DNA of 64,000 nt. It comes from Candidatus Thorarchaeota archaeon. GTDB taxonomy: Archaea > Asgardarchaeota > Thorarchaeia > Thorarchaeales > Thorarchaeaceae. The position numbers and the translations under genes were made by a program. Positions 34,864 through 44,422 of this stretch are shown here, piece after piece (within the stretch, counting starts at the first letter, position 1; each line of letters opens with the position of its first letter). The stretch is taken from the NCBI GenBank assembly GCA_003345545.1, contig PRDH01000044.1:1-64000 (forward strand), read 5' to 3'. The notes under the pieces are model-generated. The model was given only the letters and a program-made list of their open reading frames with translations, searched no databases and was not told the origin of the DNA.

Positions 34864-35842
34864 TCAGAGTATCAACCAATTCGTCCACAGCAAGATGCTT
34901 GATGGCAGTAGACCTCGTGGGGTCCTTCAGATACTCAGTTTCAATCGCCTTGATTAGGGCATACACAGTTTCGTTTGAAGGCGTGTCAATGCCAAGCTCC
35001 TTTCCAAGTCTTATGATCTCTCCTGTGATTGCATCAATCTCGGTTCGCTTCCGCGCCAGTATGTCCTGAAGCATGGAATTGATGTTATTCCCAGTGGCCT
35101 TAGCAGTTCCGAGCGCATAGCGTACAGGGTCCTTAGTCGTGAGTTCGATGCCAAGTGCATTCACGACCTCCATGGCCTCTTCGATGAGTCTGACTACAAG
35201 TACTCTCAGCTGGTGATTCTTGTAGACCTCTCCATTAGTGAGGCCTGTCAATGCTCCCACGGGGTTTATACCACAGTTCACAAGTGTCTTAGTCCAGACC
35301 ACACCTTCGATGTTTGGACTTGATTGGACATCAAAACCACAGTCCTTGAGCATTGCAGTGATCATTTCGACGAACCCATAGTTCTCAGGAAAACGCGAAC
35401 CGAGCTCTGTGAGGCCACAACCTGTCGCCGTGACGACACCAGGTGCTGTTCGGACTGCGCCCATACATGTTGTTGCTCTTAGGACTCGTGTTGTGCGGAG
35501 TGTGTCAGCCACAAGTTGCTCTGTTCCAATGCCATTCTGGATTATGAGGATGAATGCGCCCGCGTCAACGAGATGTTTGGCAGCGCTGATAGCTGAAGCT
35601 GTATCATAGGTCTTTGTGGTAAGAAGAATCAGGTCTGCCTCGGTGACCTCAGACACATCGTCAACCGCATCGAGATGAAAGAGATGCTCTCCCATGACGC
35701 CTCGGATGGTGAGACCTTTTGAACGAATCGCGGCTATGTGAGGATTCCTGCCAACAAGAATCACTTTGTTATTCTCTATAGTGCTAAGAAAAGCACCATA
35801 CAAGCTTCCAATGGCTCCGGACCCCAAAACAACAATCTTCAT
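34853..35842 (-). CDS. panE: 2-dehydropantoate 2-reductase (ketopantoate reductase)
   Basis: Reduces ketopantoate to pantoate with NAD(P)H, the step before pantoate kinase in archaeal CoA synthesis. The N-terminal GSGAIGSLYGAFLS nucleotide-binding loop, the QNGIG strand, the Lys in WTKTLVNCGINPVGALTG and the C-terminal SMLQDILARKRTEIDAI segment are diagnostic. At 329 residues it is normal. Its ATG overlaps the stop of the phosphopantothenate synthetase gene by four bases, making it the third gene of a CoA operon. Confidence 0.92.
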   Translation of the reverse strand: MKIVVLGSGAIGSLYGAFLSTIENNKVILVGRNPHIAAIRSKGLTIRGVMGEHLFHLDAVDDVSEVTEADLILLTTKTYDTASAISAAKHLVDAGAFILIIQNGIGTEQLVADTLRTTRVLRATTCMGAVRTAPGVVTATGCGLTELGSRFPENYGFVEMITAMLKDCGFDVQSSPNIEGVVWTKTLVNCGINPVGALTGLTNGEVYKNHQLRVLVVRLIEEAMEVVNALGIELTTKDPVRYALGTAKATGNNINSMLQDILARKRTEIDAITGEIIRLGKELGIDTPSNETVYALIKAIETEYLKDPTRSTAIKHLAVDELVDTLITS

Positions 35843-36654
35843 GATTCTCTCACTCCAGCTGGTTTCTTCTGACGGAGGACACTAATATCTCGTGATAGTT
35901 CCTCAAGTCTTGATGTAATGAAACGAATTGATTGACCAAGGTTCTGATCGTTGTTGAAACTCCGAACAATCTCTTGCAACTCACGCTTCGGCTTCTTTTT
36001 CAATTTCAAGGCATACTTGACCATCAGAGGCAGTGCACGAACAACATTATCCACGATGGTGATATCAGCATAGATGGCAGTTCTGCTCATGGGATTCAGG
36101 TCTATCGCAACCACGAATTTCCCTTCGGACTTCAATGCCTCTGTTCTGTCTCCATCTTCTAGAGGGACAACCACAACATCTGCAGCCCAAATTCCCTCCG
36201 AATCGACTTTCCGGCGATTGCTGCTGAGTTCGGGGATTGTAGCGGATGGTCGGTCCCGGGTGCCTAGTACTGCTTTCGCACCAGCTGTTCTTAGCACACG
36301 AATGATGGCATCCTCTCGGTCTTCTCGATAGTAGAACAAGTTGATCTCCAGAGGAGCACGAGTGATCTCGGAGAGTGCAACCAAGTCATTAGGAACGAGT
36401 GAGCATGTATTTCCATTGACGCTTATCACCGGATGCCTGGCAAGCAATAATGATGCAACTGCGGCTTTGATGGCTTTTTCAGCCAGCTGTGTTGTCTGTT
36501 CTCCGATGAGATAGTCAAAAGCCTCACCCCGACCATGTGCAAGTAGCCCAGCAGTGGCAACGACATGGTCTGTGTGACCTGCAATAATCGTATCGCGAAT
36601 AAGTAGAGACACCTTTCGCGGGTGATCAGCAGGGATTTCTGTTTCCACCGTCAT
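35839..36654 (-). CDS. 4-phosphopantoate-beta-alanine ligase (phosphopantothenate synthetase)
   Basis: Archaeal-specific enzyme that joins phosphopantoate and beta-alanine to give 4'-phosphopantothenate. Family features (former DUF137) include IPADHPRKVSLLIRD, the NGNTCSLVP loop and the TAIYADITIVDNVVRALP segment. The 271 residues match the family length. The ATG follows GGGAGG and overlaps the pantoate kinase stop by four bases (ATGA). Together with its neighbours it shows the archaeal, not bacterial, route to CoA. Confidence 0.92.
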   Translation of the reverse strand: MTVETEIPADHPRKVSLLIRDTIIAGHTDHVVATAGLLAHGRGEAFDYLIGEQTTQLAEKAIKAAVASLLLARHPVISVNGNTCSLVPNDLVALSEITRAPLEINLFYYREDREDAIIRVLRTAGAKAVLGTRDRPSATIPELSSNRRKVDSEGIWAADVVVVPLEDGDRTEALKSEGKFVVAIDLNPMSRTAIYADITIVDNVVRALPLMVKYALKLKKKPKRELQEIVRSFNNDQNLGQSIRFITSRLEELSRDISVLRQKKPAGVRES

Positions 36655-37577
36655 ACCAACCTCCCGCCAATGTGTGAAACTGAAGTCGCACTCACTTGAG
36701 ACCTGTCCCAGTATCTATCCAGGATATCAATCACGTTGCTGAACTCGCTATCATCGCAGAAGCAAAACACTGAATCACCTAACATGACCATGCTAGATTG
36801 CGAGAATCCAGCAACATCCAAGTCGTGAAGTGCATCGATGACCCTCTTTGTTGCAAGTCCGATGGAATTCGTGAAGTTCCTTGAACAAGAGATGAATGTT
36901 TTGAGGTCACGTCTTTTCATCATTCTATGAACAAGACGGTCGCCGGCCTTGTTGATTCTAGTACGGCTCTCTGGATTTGTTAGAACATCTCGGGTGTAGA
37001 TCCCTGGAGCTCCTGCAAGGACTACAGATGCGGGAGCGCTGCTTTCCATTCTCACTACTTCGCCAATGCCAGGACCGCCAGGATGAACACGAATCTCCAG
37101 ACCGCCTTTGGTCTGTGCAATGACATCACCGAGCCCTGTGTGATTTACTACCTCAGCCTCGTGCGCATAGCATGCAGCAGCATCGTAGCTCATCGCCGGG
37201 TCCAGAAGATGGCCGAGAGCAAGTGCTGTACCAAGGGCACCAGCCCCAGATGAACCAAAACCAGCACCGGAAGCGAGAGAGGACTTGTGCATAACATTCA
37301 CCTTGAGCTGCCTCTCATATTTCTGGACCATTCTTTGTACCACCGTGTGTGTTACTCGAGCATCAATTACCTCGCCATTGAAGATTGTAGTTATCTCTGG
37401 TCTGTCATTCTCAATTATGCTGACGGTTGTGTGTGTGCCAATCTCAACAGAGAAGCCTGCACCAGTAGATCCGCGCAAGAGGGGATCCTCAGCATCATCA
37501 TGGATTCTGAAGAATCCAGTTATGTGACCTGGAACGAAGGCCTGCGCAACCTTTGGCACGGTTTTTCTCTTGCTCAA
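36651..37577 (-). CDS. Pantoate kinase (GHMP family)
   Basis: Phosphorylates pantoate to 4-phosphopantoate, the first archaeal-specific step of CoA synthesis. The GHMP-kinase phosphate loop is ASGAGFGSSGAGALGTALAL; the N-terminal AFVPGHITGFF and GSTGAGFSVE segments and the HEAEVVNHTGLGDV stretch are family-typical. At 308 residues it is normal. The start is TTG with no ribosome binding site; a TATA box at 37609-37620 lies about 35 bases upstream, so the leader is very short. It heads the operon of kinase, synthetase and ketopantoate reductase. Confidence 0.92.
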   Translation of the reverse strand: MSKRKTVPKVAQAFVPGHITGFFRIHDDAEDPLLRGSTGAGFSVEIGTHTTVSIIENDRPEITTIFNGEVIDARVTHTVVQRMVQKYERQLKVNVMHKSSLASGAGFGSSGAGALGTALALGHLLDPAMSYDAAACYAHEAEVVNHTGLGDVIAQTKGGLEIRVHPGGPGIGEVVRMESSAPASVVLAGAPGIYTRDVLTNPESRTRINKAGDRLVHRMMKRRDLKTFISCSRNFTNSIGLATKRVIDALHDLDVAGFSQSSMVMLGDSVFCFCDDSEFSNVIDILDRYWDRSQVSATSVSHIGGRLV

Positions 37578-37608
37578 GGTGTGAGCTAAGGGACTCTCAA
37601 ATGAGTTG

Positions 37609-37620
37609 TTATTAAATATT
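37609..37620 (-). promoter_or_regulatory. TATA box of the CoA-biosynthesis operon
   Basis: Minus strand AATATTTAATAA; the expected transcription start is near 37588, about ten bases before the TTG of pantoate kinase. A separate AT-rich near-palindrome, GTATATATATGTATATAC at 37641-37658, lies further upstream and may be a regulator or factor site. Confidence 0.55.
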
Positions 37621-37692
37621 CTTTACATAAAACAGGGTGCGTATATATATGTATATACATAACGGTTGAAGAGAGAGAATCGGGATCTGAAC

Positions 37693-38538
37693 CTACTTCA
37701 TGGGCACTAGACTTGTGTATTGTTTCACCCGTGGGTCTGCCGTTGGTGGTGCAGGATATGCCCATCGAGCATCGATATCGCGCCCGCTCAAATCAAAGAC
37801 ATTGAAGCTGCCCGAGGACCATGTCAGGGGACTGAAACCAAGGAGGAGGGTCTGTGTACGCCAGCTTGTTACCACGAGATGTCTGTTCATGCCTGCCGTA
37901 GGAACCACGAGGAAGACGTTGGAGAGTTCCATTAGTAGTGACGTACTGATTCGGTAGAAGAAGGTGTATGTCTTTCTATGCTCCTCTGTCCCTTGCTCAC
38001 GAAGGTCGTTGAGGTATCGTACGATGGTTTCGTCATGAACCGATGGATCCATAACATCCGAGAGCTCCTGAACGTCGACTACAACGGCGGTTTCGAAGTA
38101 GTAGGCAAGTGGGAACTCTGTGATGTGAAAAACGATGAACTTGTCTTTGCTAATGGCCTGGTAGAGATGCTGAAAGATGGCCTGTTTTGAATAGAGTGAG
38201 TTGGGATCAAGCGATGCCGGTGTGAAATTGTCAGATTCATCAGAAACAACTAGTCTGAACATGTCATCAAGCATATCGCCATCGTAGCCTATTCGCACCA
38301 TGTGATAGGGCAGATCTGTAGAACCCTCTTCCATTCTTCCTGTCGACACAAGAAACTCGTTGAAGTCTCGCTGAAATGTATCGACCTCATTGTCATTATC
38401 GGTCACAAAGAGCGATTGGGTAGGAGTGCCAAGAGAAGAAACAACCTTCTCATAGGACTGGAACCTTGTCTTCTTCTCGGTCTGAAATCCCTTCATGAGT
38501 TCATCCATGTTGCGAGAAGAGTCTGCCAAGTGTTCCAC
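37693..38538 (-). CDS. Hypothetical protein, soluble alpha/beta
   Basis: A 281-residue protein I do not recognise. It has no signal peptide, membrane helix or clear enzyme motif. It is rich in acidic residues and predicted strands, with a stretch FLVVPTAGMNRHLVVTSW near residue 220. The GTG start follows a purine-rich GGTAGGT that is very close; an ATG eleven codons in is an alternative. It lies between the CoA operon and the divergent coaBC gene, but a role in CoA metabolism is not shown. Confidence 0.65.
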   Translation of the reverse strand: MEHLADSSRNMDELMKGFQTEKKTRFQSYEKVVSSLGTPTQSLFVTDNDNEVDTFQRDFNEFLVSTGRMEEGSTDLPYHMVRIGYDGDMLDDMFRLVVSDESDNFTPASLDPNSLYSKQAIFQHLYQAISKDKFIVFHITEFPLAYYFETAVVVDVQELSDVMDPSVHDETIVRYLNDLREQGTEEHRKTYTFFYRISTSLLMELSNVFLVVPTAGMNRHLVVTSWRTQTLLLGFSPLTWSSGSFNVFDLSGRDIDARWAYPAPPTADPRVKQYTSLVPMK

Positions 38539-38743
38539 ACCTACCGAAGGTTACGTCATATGGACATTCATTGATGGCAAATCCACTGAAACAGCCGCCA
38601 CCGTTACTCCCGCTCATCCTATTTGCCTCATATATTCTTTGCCCACCTGTGTATACCTGCACAATATTAGGGTAATACAGGCGATTCCAGTGTCAGCAAA
38701 ACGTCACCCACAAGTCTTATCCGACCCCTTATCCTCATAAAGG

Positions 38744-40015
38744 ATGTCTGAAGACTATCAAGTGGTGCCTTGTCCAATGGAACATACATCCAAACTGATC
38801 AAAGGAACTCTGAGTCGAGCACTTGAAGGGAAGAGCATTGCACTCTGTGTGACGGGAAGCGTGGCTGCCGTTGAGTCTGTGGCTCTTGCAAGAAGGCTCA
38901 TGCGCCACGGTGCAGAAGTCTATCCGATTATGAGTGCAATGGCTCAGAAGATCATCCATCCCTACCTGCTGGAGTGGGCGACTGGTAATCCCGTTGTCGT
39001 CGAGCTGACAGGCCAGATTGAGCACATCACTCTAGCTGGAAAGCATAAAGGCCATGTCGACTTGGTCCTAGTCGCGCCTGCAACTGCAAATACCATAGGC
39101 AAGGTCGCAACAGGAATTGATGATACACCTGTGACTACCACAGCATCATCAGCAATCGGCGCACACATTCCGGTCATAGTAGTCCCAGCCATGCATGAGT
39201 CAATGTACGAGCACCCAGCAGTCATTGAGAACATCGAGAAGCTCAAGTCAATGGGAGTTGGAGTGGTGCCCCCGCGGCTCGAGGAGGATAAGGCGAAGAT
39301 TCCCGACACAGACGTGATAGTCGATTATGTAATAGCGAAACTGGGACCTAGGGACCTTGAAGGGAAGCACTTTGTCTTAACTGCTGGTCCGACCAGAGGA
39401 TGGATTGACAGGGTGCGATTCATCACGAATCCTTCAACAGGCAAAATGGGAATTGCAGTCGCGCAGGAACTGATTTCTCGAGGAGCATCAGTGACCCTTG
39501 TGCTCGGTCCGACCGCCCAGAAGCCCCCAGCACTTGCCGAGGTTGTGAGTGTCAATACCGCCGAGGAGATGCTGGATGCAGTGATGAAAGCTCTCTCTTC
39601 TCAGAAGACAGACTGCTTTGTTTCGGCTGCAGCTGTTTCAGACTATGTCCCAGCCAAGAAAGAAGACACGAAAATCGCATCAGGAAAGACCGACTTCGTT
39701 GTGGAACTCGTGCCTACAAAGAAGATCATCGAGGCGGCGAGAAACAAGTACAAGAGTCTCTTTATCGTGGGATTCAAGGTCGAATCAGGAGTCAGTGACA
39801 AGGAGCTGGAGAGGCGAGCGAGAGCCAAAGTAGATACAGGAATCTGCAATCTAGTCGTCGCTAATGACGAACAGAAGAAGGGAGTCGCCTTTGAAGTGGA
39901 CACAAACGAAGTACTCATCGTAGGACCGAAGGACTTCAGGGTCGAGATTCCCCTAGCCTCAAAAAGGGAAGTTGCACGGCAAATTGTAGACGTCCTAGTC
40001 AAGAGAATGAGATGA
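38744..40015 (+). CDS. coaBC: Phosphopantothenoylcysteine decarboxylase/synthetase
   Basis: Bifunctional CoA enzyme of 423 residues. The N-terminal flavoprotein decarboxylase half (about 28-200) shows SIALCVTGSVAAVES, the APATANTIGKVATGIDD segment and PAMHESMYEHP with its catalytic His region. The C-terminal synthetase half (from 210) shows VLTAGPTRGWIDRVRFITN, SAAAVSDYVP and LVVANDEQ. It adds cysteine to phosphopantothenate and decarboxylates the product to phosphopantetheine. It follows pantoate kinase, phosphopantothenate synthetase and ketopantoate reductase, encoded leftward nearby. Confidence 0.95.
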   Translation: MSEDYQVVPCPMEHTSKLIKGTLSRALEGKSIALCVTGSVAAVESVALARRLMRHGAEVYPIMSAMAQKIIHPYLLEWATGNPVVVELTGQIEHITLAGKHKGHVDLVLVAPATANTIGKVATGIDDTPVTTTASSAIGAHIPVIVVPAMHESMYEHPAVIENIEKLKSMGVGVVPPRLEEDKAKIPDTDVIVDYVIAKLGPRDLEGKHFVLTAGPTRGWIDRVRFITNPSTGKMGIAVAQELISRGASVTLVLGPTAQKPPALAEVVSVNTAEEMLDAVMKALSSQKTDCFVSAAAVSDYVPAKKEDTKIASGKTDFVVELVPTKKIIEAARNKYKSLFIVGFKVESGVSDKELERRARAKVDTGICNLVVANDEQKKGVAFEVDTNEVLIVGPKDFRVEIPLASKREVARQIVDVLVKRMR

Positions 40016-40027
40016 TACAGCATCTAA

Positions 40028-40390
40028 TCAAAGGATCTCAAGCAAGGCTTCAGCCATCCGTTTCATATCCATGAATATGAGCCCGAGCTGAGCATCAACC
40101 TTTGCCAGGACAAGGAACACTGCGCGGTCGCCCACAGACGTTATGAGCGTGTATCCCTTGGAACCTTTTACATAGATTTCCATGAGACTTCCACGATCCA
40201 GCTCCACAGTGGCCTTCTCTCCAAGAGATGTAATCGCTGCGCTTATTGCAGCAACATTCTCCTGTTCGCTTTCGGGCAAGGCAGATGCAATCATGAGCCC
40301 GTCTGGAGACACAAGTGCAGCGCCTTCTACGCCGGGGACTGTTTCAAAATCACGGATGATTTTATTGATACTGTCGACGCGAGTGGACAT
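40028..40390 (-). CDS. Roadblock/LC7-domain protein
   Basis: A 120-residue single-domain Roadblock/LC7 protein: IIRDFETVPGVEGAALVSPDGLMIAS, a central AAISAAITSLGEKA helix and the GYTLITSVGDRAVFLVLAK strands. In bacteria and eukaryotes these dimers bind or regulate small GTPases such as MglA and Rags, and Asgard genomes carry many. The ATG at 40390 is set by GAGGG eight bases upstream; the frame is open nine more codons. A TATA box lies at 40434-40444. MglA-like GTPases at 32.1-33.0 and 45.4-46.1 kb are possible partners. Confidence 0.9.
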   Translation of the reverse strand: MSTRVDSINKIIRDFETVPGVEGAALVSPDGLMIASALPESEQENVAAISAAITSLGEKATVELDRGSLMEIYVKGSKGYTLITSVGDRAVFLVLAKVDAQLGLIFMDMKRMAEALLEIL

Positions 40391-40433
40391 GCTAGAACCC
40401 TCTGCCAATCCGAACAAAGGCTAGTCCGTGCAG

Positions 40434-40444
40434 TATATATAAAA
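40434..40444 (-). promoter_or_regulatory. TATA box of the Roadblock gene
   Basis: Minus strand TTTTATATATA, centred about 50 bases before the ATG, leaving a leader of some 24 bases that holds the GAGGG ribosome binding site. Confidence 0.65.
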
Positions 40445-40490
40445 CCTTATTGCAGGCACGGCAAATGCGCATTTTGATTGAAAGCACGAA

Positions 40491-43400
40491 TCAGACGCCA
40501 AAGAACTCTTTTGCATCGAATTTGCCATCCTCTTCCTTCCGCTTCTTTTCCTCTTCTTTCTCTTGCTTTTTCGACCTAGAGTCTCTACTGTCATCCTTTT
40601 GATATGAGAATGAGTCGCCTCGTTTGTGCTTGAGATAGACCCAGCCTCCCACGACCGCAGCAACGCCGCCACCGAGAATGCCTATCACAATCCATGGAAA
40701 TGGACGTACAAGTAAATACCTCTCGTAAGTCAAGGAGAGAGTGTCATGACCACTCTTACTCACGTAGAGTACTATATCAAACAGACCTACATTGTTAGCT
40801 GTCCATGTTTCGTTCACTGTCACGCTGTAGAAGCCATTCTCATCCTCAATGACACTCAATTCTGTTTCATTCAGCCATAACCGCAAATTGGCAGACTCGA
40901 TAGGATTGCCCTCCAAGTCGGATAGCCGAATAGTAACAACAACACGATCTCCGGCCCAGATAATATACTGGCTTAGTGAGATTGTTCTGAGTCGTACTGA
41001 AGGCGCTGAACCCCAATTGACAACATTTTCAACAAAGTCATCTCTGGCCGTGCCATTCGGGCTCGTGGTCGTCAACACGACCTTTCCAGACCCGTAGGTT
41101 CCTGCTACAATGACAGGGCTAGACCCAGCCACCGCAAGGACCGTGAAATTGCTCCAGACTGAGTCAAAACAACCGTAGTAATCGCTCGTTGTGTTTACGA
41201 GATTGGGGATAGTAAGCAGAGGGTGGGATTCTTCAGTATAGGATATCGGTTCAATATCTGTCGTATTGCCGAATGTGATTGGCCATGGGGCCCAACCAAG
41301 AGGACCGGCTATCCCAAGTATGGCTAAAACACCCCCTTCATGGATGTAGGAAATGATCTCAGATGAGTGCGATGCGAAGTCCTCTTCAAAGAAGAGAGAG
41401 AGAGTTTCTGGCTCTACTATGACAGTGTATCGAAGAGGGAGAAGGGATATAAAATCAGTGAAATTCGAGGATTCGTAGTAATCAAAATCAACTGTCAAAG
41501 GAGCGAGCGCGTCTGGCAGATATGAGGAAGCGCCAAGGGCTGCAATAGATGATACACCACGACCCGGCACGTGATTGCCAAAGACCTCAGACGATGGATC
41601 CAGAGCCTGAACATGCAATGAGGTGCTTGGTTCGTAGAGACGAATGGATGGGTCTCCAAACAGAATCTGCTGGTTGGCATAGTCACGAGGATCTCTTCCG
41701 ACCAGAGGATACGCATAGTCGGATGAGGTGAGCGAAAGACCAGCGGAGAGGGCGTCTCCTATTGTGTTACCCTCACAGAGAGATTGAGTGACAAGTACTG
41801 CTAGCATCCCGGCAGGCTGGAAATAGACGGTTCTTGGAGATGCAGTGACTGCGACTGCTCCATGCTGCATGAGTACAAGAGGCATGTCAGTACCGCCAAG
41901 AAGACATGCTGTCAGAATGACAATTGGCGAACCAATATTACCAATGGAGGCATCAAGCTCATCTGTGGACCGTAGGATGTGATTCGAGGATTCCGCAGAG
42001 AAGGAAACCGGATTGACTAATTTGTCTGAATCCGCTGGACTCTCTCGAACAACCAGACTCTCTTCAAAACCGTATGGACTGTCTGTCGATCTCATTGAGA
42101 TGTAGCCTTGGCCGTACGGTCGGTCGGGGGGATCTCTGGGTAGAACTGTTAGTGTCCCGTGTGTGCTCAGGGACCAGAATGCTACCTGAGAGTTCAGTCC
42201 ATTGAAGGTCTCAGTCGCGCCAACATGACTCTCGATCTCGAAGCCAACCGATTCGAGGGCGTCCGTACTGTTTTCTATTTGATATAGCACGGAGTAGTGT
42301 AGGCTATTGTCAACGAATTGTGCTCCGTCTGTATACGCATACATGCTTGTGAGAGCAGTACCCGCAGAGTCTGCTATGAGGAAGAGGTACCTGTGCAGTA
42401 GACCTCGGCTGATGAGAATCGATGCAGTTGAGGGGTCCTCAGCTGGGATCCTCCCTGGATTGAAGGCTGATTGAAGCGAACGATCGAAACTCGAGGGTAG
42501 AAGGGACATTGGTGCTACGATGACACACGGTTGAGCCACTGTCGTGTTGTATGCTCCTCGGGAGGCAAGAAAGTTCTCAAAGTCATTCACAGATTTCATC
42601 ATTGAGTATTTGTTTGGAATTCGCTCGTCATACCATCCGTTCTCAGCACGGTTCTCATACTTGTTTATGACATAGATATTGTTGATTTCAGGACCAATAA
42701 GATAGGGTGCCCAAGTTTCCTGTGCACGAGTAGTCATCTGGTTGTCATCGCCGCACAGGGAGAGTATTGGTGATCCATGGGCCGCTGCGGAATATGCTGC
42801 CGGCCCAAAGAACTCGTTGTTGTCCCCAGTAGGCACAGTGACCACGACATCAGGACTTCCGGATAGCGCAGTGATATTCCCGGTTATTGCGCCATAGCTA
42901 TTAAGATTCTTGAGAGTGTACAGGCCAGTCAGGTCAGTGACAAGTCCGGTCTGTTGCAGGTCACCACTGTCCACAAGCCAGATATCGGTTGCTCCAAGTC
43001 GGTCGAGCGCCCATTGTGTGACTTCAGGTATCTGATTCAGTTCCACATAGAGAAGAGGTACGTTAAGCAGTGATGCAAGGACTGCAGCGTTTGAGGCCGA
43101 TTCCAGGTAGTGATCGATATTTGTCGGAAGTTGAGATATCCTCCATGAGATCCCGATGTTGTTCTGCTCGTTTGTAGCATCCATCCATGAGGCTATGATG
43201 ACCCAGTCACCCTCCATTGGGTATGGAAGCTGGATGGATTCCCTGCCAGGATTGGCCAGAATGCTGCCTGCAGGAGCCCACATTACCAGACGACCATTCG
43301 GGTCAATCAGCGCAAGATTGAGGTCGGTGGCGACATTATCCCAGTTCAATGACACGTTCAACCATTTGGAGTTCGCGGGGACAGGAACCGTTTCGGTGAA

Positions 43401-44318
43401 TCCCGGATGATAGAAAACACTGCAGCTCATAGTCGTGGAACCTGGAGTATCTCTCGTGAGATTCATAGTCCACGTACCGTCAGTGGTCTTCGGAAGCCAA
43501 AAATGCAGCGGTACTGCGTTCTCTACATAGGCAGGATGTCTCGAGAAATAGACTTGGGTGTATACAGAGTAGTCGACAATCTCACCAGCTGGGTCCACGA
43601 GCTCATGGGTGATGATTTCATTGCCAGTCCAGTTGAAGCTGCCCTCAAGCCAGCCGGCCGATGTGGGCGGATCGAATGATATGCTAGTAGGCACGGTCAC
43701 ACCCGTGACAGTCCCTCCAAAAGTGTCTGTTTCTGTCGCATCATTCAGAAAAGTATGACTGCTATTTCCAGAGATAATGGCACCTGCCTGAAAGCTATCT
43801 CTCGCAGGAGAGAGCACGACAGCCCCAGAAGTACGCCATTCTGAAACTGCAATTCTCGCCGCAATCTCTGCGGAACTTATCCCGGTGATTCGAGGATAGA
43901 TCTTCGCGCCAATATCGTACTGTAGCTCCGTAAGATATGATTCTGAGAAATCCCCAATGGCTGTAGCCTGAACAAGTCCACCATCTACACTGAGGTAGTC
44001 TATCCAATCTTCTAGAAACCATTCTTCACTCTCTGAGCCGGATGAATAGATGAGGGGTGAGATGTACTGAGTGCCATTGTCATAGAACACAGACATTGGA
44101 ATAGATGAGAAGTAAGCGAACTCGTCAATGTAGGAGGATGCGTTTGGAGCAACAAGAGCGATTCTTCTTAGAGGAACCTGACTTCCGTTTGCACTAGTCG
44201 AGAAAAGGTTGAAACTTGAATGAGTCCCCATAGAACTTGGAATAACTGTGGTGGCAATGGACCAGAGTAGCAGAGCCAATATGATGGAAGTCAGTATCTT
44301 CATGCGCCAGTGTGTCAA
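40491..44318 (-). CDS. Large membrane-anchored gingipain-like (C25, clan CD) protease
   Basis: A 1275-residue secreted protein. A signal peptide (1-30) leads into a beta-rich region with a pre-peptidase-like domain (about 300-395). The centre resembles peptidase family C25: STHG (His720), then ILTACLLGG (Cys805) as the likely His-Cys dyad, and FGDPSIRLY (887-895), the typical closing motif of gingipain-like domains. Residues 920-1105 look like a divergent form of the ThuA/DUF4350-like domain of the 5.4-12 kb proteins. An Ig-like domain (1110-1205) and a membrane helix (1207-1229) follow, then a 45-residue very charged tail ending EFFGV, presumably cytoplasmic. The substrate is unknown. Confidence 0.72.
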   Translation of the reverse strand: MTHWRMKILTSIILALLLWSIATTVIPSSMGTHSSFNLFSTSANGSQVPLRRIALVAPNASSYIDEFAYFSSIPMSVFYDNGTQYISPLIYSSGSESEEWFLEDWIDYLSVDGGLVQATAIGDFSESYLTELQYDIGAKIYPRITGISSAEIAARIAVSEWRTSGAVVLSPARDSFQAGAIISGNSSHTFLNDATETDTFGGTVTGVTVPTSISFDPPTSAGWLEGSFNWTGNEIITHELVDPAGEIVDYSVYTQVYFSRHPAYVENAVPLHFWLPKTTDGTWTMNLTRDTPGSTTMSCSVFYHPGFTETVPVPANSKWLNVSLNWDNVATDLNLALIDPNGRLVMWAPAGSILANPGRESIQLPYPMEGDWVIIASWMDATNEQNNIGISWRISQLPTNIDHYLESASNAAVLASLLNVPLLYVELNQIPEVTQWALDRLGATDIWLVDSGDLQQTGLVTDLTGLYTLKNLNSYGAITGNITALSGSPDVVVTVPTGDNNEFFGPAAYSAAAHGSPILSLCGDDNQMTTRAQETWAPYLIGPEINNIYVINKYENRAENGWYDERIPNKYSMMKSVNDFENFLASRGAYNTTVAQPCVIVAPMSLLPSSFDRSLQSAFNPGRIPAEDPSTASILISRGLLHRYLFLIADSAGTALTSMYAYTDGAQFVDNSLHYSVLYQIENSTDALESVGFEIESHVGATETFNGLNSQVAFWSLSTHGTLTVLPRDPPDRPYGQGYISMRSTDSPYGFEESLVVRESPADSDKLVNPVSFSAESSNHILRSTDELDASIGNIGSPIVILTACLLGGTDMPLVLMQHGAVAVTASPRTVYFQPAGMLAVLVTQSLCEGNTIGDALSAGLSLTSSDYAYPLVGRDPRDYANQQILFGDPSIRLYEPSTSLHVQALDPSSEVFGNHVPGRGVSSIAALGASSYLPDALAPLTVDFDYYESSNFTDFISLLPLRYTVIVEPETLSLFFEEDFASHSSEIISYIHEGGVLAILGIAGPLGWAPWPITFGNTTDIEPISYTEESHPLLTIPNLVNTTSDYYGCFDSVWSNFTVLAVAGSSPVIVAGTYGSGKVVLTTTSPNGTARDDFVENVVNWGSAPSVRLRTISLSQYIIWAGDRVVVTIRLSDLEGNPIESANLRLWLNETELSVIEDENGFYSVTVNETWTANNVGLFDIVLYVSKSGHDTLSLTYERYLLVRPFPWIVIGILGGGVAAVVGGWVYLKHKRGDSFSYQKDDSRDSRSKKQEKEEEKKRKEEDGKFDAKEFFGV

Positions 44319-44422
44319 TGAGGTCTACTCCATAGGAAGATACTCGAATGACAGAACCTATGCAAATAGAGTTTTCCCGTTGAGAAGGAAACTAATCCGG
44401 GGCGTATTGCCCTAGGCAGTCA

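Noticed and set aside
37641..37658. AT-rich near-palindrome as a replication origin element
   Set aside because: No Orc1/Cdc6 gene and no repeated origin box nearby; more likely promoter-related.
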